DNA of 64,000 nucleotides. Origin: Helianthus annuus (taxonomy: Eukaryota > Streptophyta > Magnoliopsida > Asterales > Asteraceae). Below are positions 35,251-44,522 of this stretch, piece by piece. The stretch is taken from NCBI RefSeq assembly GCF_002127325.2, contig NC_035433.2, forward strand, positions 13,488,111-13,552,110, written 5' to 3'. Numbering within the stretch: the stretch's first letter is position 1; every line of letters begins with the position of its first letter. The notes below the pieces were generated by a model. It made no database searches. It saw nothing but the letters and a program-made list of their open reading frames with translations, and was not told the origin of the DNA. A program made the position numbers and the translations under genes.

Positions 35251-37613
35251 ATCTTGTTGTCCAAAATCGTTCGTAAATACTCTATCTTTTGTCAAAGAAA
35301 AACGTTTGTTAAAAGTAAAACAAGTATCGTAAAACGTTGCCCACCAAAAAGATTTTCTGAATTTTAAAATTTCATTTTCGGGCAATGGACTTTCGAAAAT
35401 AAAGATTTTAGGGGGGATATTCCAGAAAATCAAAATAGATGCTTGTGTCGGACTCCTGTTAGAGGAAATGATAGAAAATTGCTAACATTTTGTCATTTCT
35501 TGAAAAACAGAAAATAAAAGAAATCGGGGTACCAAGCAACGACGTGTCGGTAGATTCAGCAACACCAACGAGTAAACTGTTGTTAGGGAGCAAAACATAA
35601 TATCTACACAAGGATTCTGGCTTTTCTCAGGCATTACACATCTTGTGGGTAACATGTTGCAGCATATGGCTTAATGATCTTAAATCTTGCGTTGATAGAT
35701 TGCCAAAGTCAGAGATTTCGGGTCTTTATATTGGTATTTCATTCGGGGATATCATATTTGTTCTTCTGCTGCATCCAGATACATGCTGACCTAGACACTA
35801 TGATATCTTTTCAAGAAAAGAGCCCAAAAATGGCCAAATCCCCAAATTGAAGAAGCTTTCATAAGAAAGTCATTCAAATGAGCAAAAATGCTCAAATCGT
35901 ACCAAAATCTGGTATCTGTCTCCGCCCTCGGTAGTTTTTGGGATCTTTGCTGTACGAAAGTACTGACCTGATCTCCACTCTATCGTTGAAAAGAAAAACG
36001 AATTAATCCAATATACTCACTCACCTGTTATGAGGAACCTTTGTGCATACCTTGATCGCGGGGGTATGTCCTGATGTGGGACTCACGGGCGTAATGATTC
36101 TATTCTCAATAGCTTGTGTGGGGGCCATAGAAGTCTTCTCAATATTACCGGAAACATGATAATCACGCTCTCTGAAGGCATGTTGAAAGAAGGATGCATG
36201 GATTTAAGTGGACAAACATACTGGCAGTTTTTCTTGTGCCTTGATTCGCTAATAATAATAATAAATCAGGAATTAACAAGTGTTGACAATATGATCTTCT
36301 GCAGGTAAGTCGACGAGTGTCAAAAGAATCAAGATAATCAGCTAAAAATGGAACCTCCCAGAATTGAAAAACGAAGTTCGGAGTCAAAATGGCCCAAATT
36401 TTCTCTAGTTTGTAAATATTTCATAATTTATGGTATTTTAAACAAAAATGGGCACGTTTTTTGAGAAAGTTTGAAATTCACGAGCGAATTTAAAATTTTT
36501 TGTTTTTGAAGAGAAGTTGCAAACAACAAAGGCGGCGAAATTAAGATGCCGACGAAATTAACTATTTCGCCAAGTATCCTAAACCGCCTATAAATCGTGA
36601 TTAACCGACTTATTTCAAATTTTTCAAAAACAATCTTCTTTATCTCTCTCCCTAATTTTCGGTTAACTTCACTCAAACTTTCTCACAAGATTCATTCCTG
36701 TTCAAGATCATTAGGTAATCTTTGAAGTTAATCATCAACTACATCTTCTGCATTCATCGATCCACGTCTTCGGTGAACGATTCAGTGTTTGAATATTTTT
36801 GTTTGGTTCTCTATTTTAAATTCAAATTTGTATGATCATGAATCAGTAAATCTTAGGATATCTTGTGAAAGATCATACTCGGCATCACCGATTTTTTAAA
36901 GTTCTTGATCAGTTAAAATATTGTTTGTGATCAAAGTTGAACATTGGGTGAAATCAGTTAGGGGTTTAGAGGGGTTTATCAAGAAAAAGATGATGCTGGT
37001 GAAATTATTTTGAACATAGTGATGATATGGCGAAATTAGTTTAAGTCAAGGAATCTCAAAAGTCTTGAACGCGAGTTCGAGCAACCGGCGAAATAGTGTA
37101 TTTCGCCGGTAAATTGGCCTAGATGAATGTCTTCGCTGATGAACGTGTTATGTGACCAAACTCTGTCTTCGCCGGAGATCATCAGCGAAACTAAACTCAA
37201 ATCACATGATCATTAACGGCGAAATCATTCAACACCAGTTTTTTTGTCACCGACGAAGATATCATCAGCGAAACTTGACTTGTTTTCTTCGTTGTTGCCG
37301 GCGAAAACACTCGTAATCAGATATTGTCGCCGGCGAAATTGCCGGGTCCCGATTACGGCCATCAGCGTAGATAACCTTTTGGGTTATTGGCGTTTTTAAC
37401 TTTTAATTATTTTTAAAGTCTTGTAAATATCTTTTTAATACTTAAATCAAATTATCTTTTATATATAACCTAAAATACTTGTAAATATTTTCTGAATTTA
37501 TTTTTCTTATATAATATAAAAATATTTTTTTAAATTATAATATCTCGTTGTAAATATTACATCTTTATGTCATAAATTTCCTAACTTGGCTCGTTTGTTG
37601 TGCTAGAAATAAG
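35251..37613 (+). promoter_or_regulatory. sirevirus post-pol noncoding region
   Basis: 2.4 kb without a convincing gene. It has a polypurine tract TAGGGGGGATATT at 35409-35421, identical to the one at the 3' LTR (42657-42669). From 36530 to 37350 there is a second cluster of GGCGAAAT/ATTTCGCC motifs, including TCGCCGGCGAAATT near 37327. It probably acts as the leader of the third coding region; it could contain a splice acceptor or internal promoter, which I cannot identify. Confidence 0.55.
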
Positions 37614-38192
37614 ATGGTGAAAATTGTCGAGTGGGATAAGACATTGAAGCATAATCAAAGTATCAATCTTGAGCAAGTACCACAGGATTTCCAAGACGTG
37701 GCAAGATGGATAAAGTCAAGCAGGATTGGCTACGCGGTTGAAACAGAAGTTTCTCTTCATTGAATCCACATTCAAGAATTCTGGCAAACAGCGAACCCCG
37801 AAACTATTAACAAAGCCAGAGGGATATCTGCAACAGTCCGCAACAAGCGTGTAATTGTAACTGAAGAAAGGATTCGCAAAGTTTTGAAATTGGGAGACAA
37901 CGCACAAGATCCAATCATCCTGAGCAAGGATGATGTTTTGGATGGATTTCGTGTTATGGGGTGCGTGGGGGACTTTCGTCACAAGAAGGAGATTAAAAGA
38001 AATGGAGTCACGAGGGATTGGAGGTTCATAGTACATGTAATTTCTATGAGCATAGCTCATCGTAAAGGTGGATATGACGCCCTGAATCTGGAATGGTCGG
38101 GAGCAATGTTAAACCTATGTTTAAATCAAAAGTTTAACCTTTCTGGTCTTATCTTCAACTACATGCTCGAGAATACAAGGGGACACACTTGA
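37614..38192 (+). pseudogene. sirevirus third ORF, N-terminal domain (plant transposon-type)
   Basis: The frame opens at ATG 37614 (MVKIVEWDKTLKHN) and has one TGA at 37761-37763, then runs to 38192. The segment FWQTANPETINK, RVIVTEERIRKVLKL, WRFIVHVISMSIAHRKGGYD and LNQKFNLSGLIFNYM resembles the 'putative plant transposon protein' domain found in post-pol ORFs of Asteraceae copia elements (family recall, not searched). Function is unknown; the position is that of the env-like ORF of sireviruses, but no signal peptide or membrane segment is visible. Confidence 0.65.
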
Positions 38193-38215
38193 GCAATGTA
38201 TCCAGATTCATTTAG

Positions 38216-39321
38216 ATGTTGATCAACGATCAGTATGAAAATCTACTGCATGATGGAAGCCTCTTCACCTTTCACGTTCCCACCAGTCGACAATATACAG
38301 AGATCAAAACGAACGAATGGGTGATGTTACATGACTGGATGTATACTTCAGAAAGACTGACGTTGGTCAGAGCAGCTTATAAAAAAGTATAGAGAAGCAA
38401 TTCAAGCAAAACAACAAAGAATCGCGCAAGCTGAAGAAGAGGCTACAGAAAAGGAAGAAGAACAGTTGAAAAGAAAAAGAAAAGGAAAGCAGGCAGCCGA
38501 CGATGAACCTCCAAAGAAGAAGAAATCATCTGAAAACCCAGAAAGACTTATGGATGCAAGCTTCAGAGCTGCAGAATTAGAGGAACATCGTCAACACATT
38601 CAAGACATGCGAAAAATTCATGCAATGCAAGAAAAGGAAAAGAGAGAAAAGAGGCTTGAAAGACGAGAAATGTCAGAATCTGAAAGACCAGTTGTAGTAA
38701 TGGAAGAAGAGCAAACACTGGATGATTTTGTTGATACATTATTAACAGATCCAGAAGAAATTTCTGCAAACAAGTCGACTCCCCCAAAGAAGAAGTCAAC
38801 AGATGAAGGACCTTCTAGATTCCCTCAAGTAAAACCAACAAGGATCTCGAAGCCTCTTGTGCCTCCACAAAGAGTTCGTCCATTTCAAGATCTATATGAT
38901 AAACTTGTCAAAGAGATCGGTCCAACTTCAGCCAAAGAAATCTGTCTCCTCAAGAATCAAGTGAATGATACAAACATCCTAAGAGAAAAGCTTAAAGATC
39001 AAAGAAATAAAAACAAAGAACTGCATGCTTACGTCTCTAGGAAATCACAGTACATAAGGTTTCAGCAGCATGGGATAGAAAAGCTATATAGAATGATGAA
39101 GAACATTTGCGCAAAAATTGAGATAGAACCCATGTTCTCTTTCGGAGAAATCTTCGATTTTGAAGCACTCAAAGAAGAGGAAACAAATAGAAAGAAGAAA
39201 GAAGCTGAAGCAAAGAAACATCGTCTGGAGTAGACAGAAAAAGTAACTGAAGGAGACGAGAGCGACGAAGAAGAAATAGACAGGGATGAAATGCCTGCAA
39301 AATTTATCGAGTGGGGATTGG
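38216..39321 (+). pseudogene. sirevirus third ORF, basic coiled-coil region
   Basis: This continues the third ORF in shifted frames; the main open part is 38466-39233 (255 codons). It is rich in Lys/Glu with NLS-like clusters (KRKRKGK, PPKKKKSS), long heptad-like helices (EEHRQHIQDMRKIHAMQEKE) and a second helical part (REKLKDQRNKNKELHAYVSR). A stop at 39231-39233 precedes an acidic tail that leads up to LINE-C at 39333. This suggests a structural or nuclear-acting protein, not an enzyme. Confidence 0.6.
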
Positions 39322-39332
39322 AAGAGGAAGTT

Positions 39333-41567
39333 TTTTTTTTTGGGTAAAGGGTTACCCCGGTGATTCTATTAAAATGCAACCGCAAATAAGTACAAGTAGT
39401 GAGGATGAGTTCCACACTAGTTCATATACAGGACATGCCCCATATATGTAAAACAAAAACAAAACCAAAGACCACTAACACCCCATAACCTAGTCTACTA
39501 TACATCATGACACGACATCTAGTAGACAAATAATGCAAAACCACATAACATAATCCTCAACCACCATCATCAAAGATAAAGAAGCCACAAAATAGCAGCC
39601 CCTTCAGACGAAAAGCAGACAGCCTATCCATTAGAGAACTTGGTAGAAGAGGTGCTTGCCCCTGCTTTCGAAGAAAAGGGATGAGTACCGGATGTCATAA
39701 ATGCACTAGTTTCATTGTATACTTCTTCAACCACCTCCTCATCCGAATCCTGCCTGTTACTCGACGGTTTCTTCTCCACTCGACCCACAGTGGTACCTCC
39801 CTGATTACCAGTATCATCCTTCAGAATTTCAAACGGGTTAGACGTTGAAACCTGATTCTGCATCGGACTTTTGGAGGACGATTTTGGTTTAGGGTTAACA
39901 ACTGGCCTGTAAACTACCTTAGGCTTCTGATTTTTCATGTGGATGCCTTGGTTGTTCACTTTCTTCTTTTTGCCCTCTACAACCTGAAAATCATCATTCT
40001 TCTTTTCAGCATCCCCACTAGGAATTACCTGAGGGTTCTCCGGGCACGAGCTGTCATCATGGCCAAACACACAACACGAAGAGCACCTTAGAGGCTCCCA
40101 ATCATATTTAATCTTGACCTCCACCTTTGAATACCCACTGCCATCCATAGACGGGATAGCAACAGTAACACACTTTTTCAAATCAGCCCCCGCTTGCACT
40201 TCAATGAGCGCTCTAGCATAGCTGCTCCTTCCCCAAGATTCAGCACACATCGAGGCAGTATACGTATCCAACATCTTAGGTATCCCAACCATAGAGGCAA
40301 CCAAGCTAAGCCCATCCTCAGTAAATGCCGCTAACGGCACATCATGCATCTTAACCCAAACTGGAACCACTTTAATATCCTCTTTTTCCATCTTGATAGA
40401 GGGCGACCACTCCTTCAAAATTATAGGAACACTTCTGATTAGCCAAGGCCCATCCTCTAGCATTTGATTCATCCCTTCCTTAGAAGTAAACTTAAAGAAA
40501 AAGAACCCGTTTGCATTCATCATGAGACGGGAAAGACCATATTTAGCCCAATTGTTTTTTGCAAAGTAATCAACCACAGGAAATGCCAACCGTTTACCCA
40601 GAAAATATCCAAACAAAGTGTTAGCATACCTATCAGTAACTTGTTGAACCGACGACAATGGAATAACAACATCAGCCCCATCAACTTTCTCGGCAGATTC
40701 CATCGCCCGAAAATTCATTTTAACCTTCTCCTTTGTATTCTTTACAATGTGAGCGAAGGAAACAGGATTTGCGGTTCCCGAAGTATGAGTTTTACCTTGA
40801 GCAGCCCTGTTGTTAGCCGGGAAAGATGCACCAAACAGATCTGATTTTGGCGAAAACTTGCTAGGGTAATCCCAAAAGTTGTCTGATTTTTCGACATCCC
40901 TCTTATCCAACTGAACCGGAACAGTAACCTTAGTGAGTTCATCTATGATATTGATACCACGTTTTGGCTGAATAGTGTTCCCATCAACATCAAGAATACA
41001 ATCCGCAATTTCCTTAAACGACAGTGGTGGCCGCCCACCAGGTTGCAAACGTTCATCCATTAAACAGAACCCTGCCGAAACCCTAATCAGATGAAGAGCA
41101 GCCCCAAACCTAATCAGATGAATAAACCGCCTTAAACCCTAAACAGAGGAAGATGCAGCCGCAAAACCCTAAACGGAATCAAGAGACTGATGCGCCGAAA
41201 CCCTCTTGTGAATCTGATTTAACCCTAGCGGCCGTGAAAAAACCTGATTATAGTCGTGAGAAACCTGATTAGCGCCGTTCAGAATAAACCCTAATCAGTA
41301 AATATGCAGCCGTCACCCGAAAACAATCAGAGAATAAAGAAAATCCAGAATCAGATTAGTAGAAGGCTGGACGGCGGCAAAGACACAACAACCTACTTGT
41401 AAAAACCCTAATCTTAACTTCAATTAATTAGGAATCAAGGTATAATCAAGATGCCTTAGCAAAGGAATCGACAAACCCTAATCACTAATCAAAATCGATC
41501 AAGAAACAGGTTAGAGATGATGAAATAGGGTTTAGGAGCAATTCGCCAATTTCGCCCAGAGCTCCAT
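39333..41567 (-). mobile_element. LINE-C: intact ORF1-only element
   Basis: It is flanked by an 11-bp duplication AAGAGGAAGTT (39322-39332 and 41568-41578) within the sirevirus third ORF. On the minus strand: a ~500-bp leader (41567-41061), ORF1 (41060-39624), a ~290-bp 3' UTR closely matching LINE-A and B, the hairpin end and a T/A run. There is no ORF2 and no internal gap where it would sit; the ORF1 stop is followed directly by the same 3' UTR in A, B and C. Confidence 0.92.
39624..41060 (-). CDS. LINE-C ORF1 protein, DUF4283 plus CCHC zinc knuckle
   Basis: A 478-residue intact frame starting MDERLQPGGR. The DUF4283 domain is at about residues 125-270 (GYFLGKRLAFPVVDYFAKNN, LEDGPWLIRSVPIILKEW). 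A knuckle, CSSCCVFGHDDSSC, is near residue 320, then a basic linker and a Ser/Glu-rich C-terminus ending in a tail nearly identical to LINE-A. It is likely an RNA-binding ORF1p. It is diverged from A in the N-terminal ~100 residues but strongly similar through the domain, so the coding function appears to have been maintained. Confidence 0.9.
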   Translation of the reverse strand: MDERLQPGGRPPLSFKEIADCILDVDGNTIQPKRGINIIDELTKVTVPVQLDKRDVEKSDNFWDYPSKFSPKSDLFGASFPANNRAAQGKTHTSGTANPVSFAHIVKNTKEKVKMNFRAMESAEKVDGADVVIPLSSVQQVTDRYANTLFGYFLGKRLAFPVVDYFAKNNWAKYGLSRLMMNANGFFFFKFTSKEGMNQMLEDGPWLIRSVPIILKEWSPSIKMEKEDIKVVPVWVKMHDVPLAAFTEDGLSLVASMVGIPKMLDTYTASMCAESWGRSSYARALIEVQAGADLKKCVTVAIPSMDGSGYSKVEVKIKYDWEPLRCSSCCVFGHDDSSCPENPQVIPSGDAEKKNDDFQVVEGKKKKVNNQGIHMKNQKPKVVYRPVVNPKPKSSSKSPMQNQVSTSNPFEILKDDTGNQGGTTVGRVEKKPSSNRQDSDEEVVEEVYNETSAFMTSGTHPFSSKAGASTSSTKFSNG

Positions 41568-41576
41568 AAGAGGAAG

Positions 41577-42636
41577 TTGTTTATGAACAAGAAGATGGAA
41601 AGACTTTCACCCCGCAACATCCCGAATGGTTTAAGAAGGAAAGAGAAAAAACTTCCTGATTTTTATCGGGTAGTAACTGTTGAGATGATAGAAGCTACTG
41701 ATAAAATTATCAGTTGGATGTATAGCAATCTCAAGGGAATGTTTGTGGTCAAAAGAAGAGGTGGTGTGATTCAGTACTTCCGAACAGGGTATGATCTCTT
41801 CTCTCTTCCAAGGTGGGATCTACGCGAACTTCGCCGACTTGATATGTTAAATCCAGAAGATAGAAGCGTTGGTGGGGACTTTGAGCGCATAATTGCCAAA
41901 GAATGCAACAAAGGTTTCCCAAATTTCAAGCCGCAGCGTCCCAGAAGGAGTGTCCAAAACAACAAAAGATCCTATTACTGGAAAAGGCAAGGTGACATGG
42001 GTTGTTAACCCTGCTAAAGTTGTCACAAGAATTAAGCTTCCAGAAGAAGTTCCAGTATATCTAAACAAGTTCAAGAAGTGGTTCTATGATAGCCACACTG
42101 GTGAAGCGGTGATTCGATCAACCGAAAATGAAGATATTGGAATATTGGATCCAATGGATGTATTTATGTTTGGACTCTCTGACCTAACAGTGCTGAATGC
42201 AAGTCGTATAAATGTTCGAGCTGGAAACGCTAATCTTGAAGAGGCCATGTTATTTCAAAGGGCAGTGGATAGAGCTTGGAAGAAAAAAATAGAGATGCTC
42301 GACATCGTTGATAAAATCGAGAAAAGAAAGGAAGCTGATGAAAAGAAAAAGGAACAAAGAAAGAAGAAAAAGCTCGAAAGAAAGAAAGAGAAGTCTTCCT
42401 CATCAACAAAAGAGCCCACCACAACTTCTCAAACAACATCATCACCTCCGGCCTCATCCACATGTGAGCCCATTATGGAGGAACCACCGTCAACAAGTGA
42501 AGCTATTTTAACACAAGAAACTTCTGCCACAACAATCGAAGTTCAAGCAACACCAGAAGCAGCAGGGCATGAAGAAGTCCCTCCAGAGCCTGAAAAGAAA
42601 GCTGCAGACAATCCAGTGGAAACTACAGAAGAATGA
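41577..42636 (+). pseudogene. sirevirus third ORF, C-terminal part
   Basis: Coding resumes after LINE-C in two overlapping frames, 41577-42008 and 41893-42636, so a frameshift lies near 41930. The first has EMIEATDKIISWMYSNLKGM and RRGGVIQYFRTGYDL; the second has FKKWFYDSHTGEAVIRSTEN, then a Lys/Glu helix (about 42300-42390) and a Thr/Ser/Pro-rich tail to the stop at 42636. Function unknown. Only 20 bp separate the stop from the polypurine tract. Confidence 0.6.
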
Positions 42637-42656
42637 AAAACAAGTATGCAACGATC

Positions 42657-42668
42657 TAGGGGGGATAT
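42657..42668 (+). promoter_or_regulatory. sirevirus 3' polypurine tract
   Basis: TAGGGGGGATAT lies directly before the 3' LTR start TGTTGGAAC. It primes plus-strand DNA. An identical 13-mer (including the next T) occurs 7.2 kb upstream at 35409-35421. Confidence 0.85.
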
Positions 42669-43127
42669 TGTTGGAACTTATGAGATCGTTGATACTTGTA
42701 CTGGATTAGTTTTATTATAGTTTGTAGCTTGTTTTAAAGTCTAGGGGCATATTTTGTAATTTGATGAAAGTAGCAAACCTGACCTAGTGTAGATACGATG
42801 CCAGCATTATTATAATTATGCTGGCAAGTCAGGATCTATATAAACCCATGTATTGTTGCCCTAGCCAAGCTTTTGGCTCTCTTGGTGAATATAAGTGTTG
42901 TTTACATTTCAATCTCTACTATTGTGCTTAAATCAGATTTCCAAGGTGCTTCATTGATTTATCTTATTGTTTGGATTCAATACAACACTTGTTGTATTCA
43001 TCATTCTATTAGCTTCATCTTCATTCTTGATTCTTCTTAACTTTTTCATAGTACAAACACTTAATCAATAGGTGTTTTGGACTAAAACAATCTACCACTG
43101 TGATCCGGATTGATATTGGGATCTACA
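42669..43127 (+). repeat. sirevirus 3' LTR
   Basis: About 459 bp, TGTTGGAACTTATGAG...GGGATCTACA. It contains a perfect 8-bp stem GCCAGCAT/ATGCTGGC (42800-42825) and a TATATAAA box at about 42837-42844 followed by the likely transcript start. The right edge is set by the TG...CA rule and could be off by some bases. The partner 5' LTR is not in the window. Confidence 0.75.
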
Positions 43128-44522
43128 ATTTTTCATTTTGTAATAAAACTTTAGTTTTTATAATTTGTGTCACAAAGGTTAAATAATTTTAGTTTTTTTA
43201 TTACTTTTTGTTTTATGTTTTTCTCATATTTGTTCGTCGTTCGTTGCTATTTAGCACAGTGTTTGATAGTCACATTTGGCCCCTCAGGGTTTTTTTTTCA
43301 TTCGTATTTGGTGGTCACATTTGGTCTTTTAAGTTTGTTTTACCCCCTCCACTTTCTAATACGCATCGTTATAAATTTGACTCCTTCTACGTTTTACGTC
43401 ACGTAAATTTCCGAACAATTTAGACCGAAAACCACCACTTAAGGCGTCTGTGACTTCTAAATTTCCCCCAATGACTCATAATTCCACCTTATACTAACAT
43501 GCCAAACACATTCATTGGCTTCTAAACACTAACCAGGTCGTCACCAACATTTACGGGTAAGTCATTACTTTAAAACACGGAAATGCTTTAATTTCATCTT
43601 TTATAAATTCCATTGCACATTAGGGTTTTATTAACTTTAATTTGACTTTAGTCACACATAATGTAAGTATTATTGCACCATTTCATAATAACACATATAT
43701 AATTATAGTACGGATAATGATTGGAAAAAACACGGGGTGTCACATGTTAATGGAAAGTGAAGCCGAAGATGGTGTGGTTCTTGTCACGACACCACCCACT
43801 ATGTGCACAAAGGGTAGGCCCAAGATTAGGAAAGTTGCACCGGACCATCTGACTTCCTTAAACGGTACCTCCAATGTGGCAAGTGCAAAGGACTTGGTCA
43901 CAATAAGAGATCTAACAATAGGTGCTTTCTTTTTTTCCTTTTATTAAAAACTAGAATTATATTTTTTACAATCTTTTTGAAGATCCGTTAAAAATATCAA
44001 CTTTTAAATTTTTACCGCTTATTTAATCTTTTAATGAAATAATTTAGTTGGTTTTATGGGTGGTAAAAGCTAATCTAGTTGTCTAGGGGCTTAGAATTTG
44101 TTGGTATATGCCCGTATATAGTGCAGGCCACATGATGGTTTACGCGGGTACAAAGAGAGGTAAACGACCGTCTAGTCTAGTAATGCTATACACCCATATA
44201 GTGTATGCTTGGTAGTTCGAGGCGTTTATGGAGCATCTTGTGTGAGGGGAGGGAGCTCCTATAGCATAGGTTCATGTTTTGCTTTTAGCTATATTTTTGT
44301 GTTTCACATTTGAAATAACCCAACATGGAAATACTTGTTTGTTTTTGTAAGCTACAAATGGTCAAAGGCTAAGCACATGTCTTCCATGTAATGTAAATGT
44401 TGGCGTTTTAACGTTTGACTGACTGACTAATGTTGGTTAGCAAGCCTGTAGGTTTTTAGCAAGTGATTTTGTGAACTTAGTTATTTATAAATATTTGATG
44501 ACTGATATTACAGTACAGTACA
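43128..44522. other. spacer with zinc-knuckle fragment
   Basis: AT-rich sequence between the sirevirus LTR and the 3' end of the NPF gene. Nothing is supported except the coding-like patch at 43740-43925. Poly(T) and 'tttggtcacatttgg' duplicates near 43260-43330 may be an eroded element. Confidence 0.5.
43740..43925 (+). pseudogene. MULE/FAR1-type zinc-knuckle fragment
   Basis: One frame reads GRPKIRKVAPDHLTSL and then, after a +1 shift, LKRYLQCGKCKGLGHNKRSN. This is the C-terminal 'G-R-P...C-x-x-C-x-x-x-G-H-N-x-R-x-C' block found at the end of MuDR-type transposases, with the last Cys replaced by Asn. It is probably a transposase relic. It could also be a captured exon. Confidence 0.5.

Larger units (their letters stand above)
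26669..43127 (+). mobile_element. sirevirus-like Ty1/copia element, 5' LTR missing
   Basis: The order is leader, gag, protease-integrase, RT-RNase H (the copia order, integrase before RT), a 2.4-kb noncoding stretch, a third coding region, polypurine tract and 3' LTR. The span is 16.5 kb, or about 12.7 kb without LINE-B and LINE-C. Large gag, a coiled-coil-rich extra region after pol, and repeated polypurine tracts are features of the Sirevirus lineage. The 5' LTR and primer site are absent; gypsy2 LTR ends where they should be. Several frames are broken, so the copy is dead. Confidence 0.85.

Noticed and set aside
38466..39233. Host gene encoding a basic coiled-coil protein
   Set aside because: It lies between the sirevirus pol and its 3' LTR in the same orientation and continues across LINE-C into further element sequence, so it is element-encoded.
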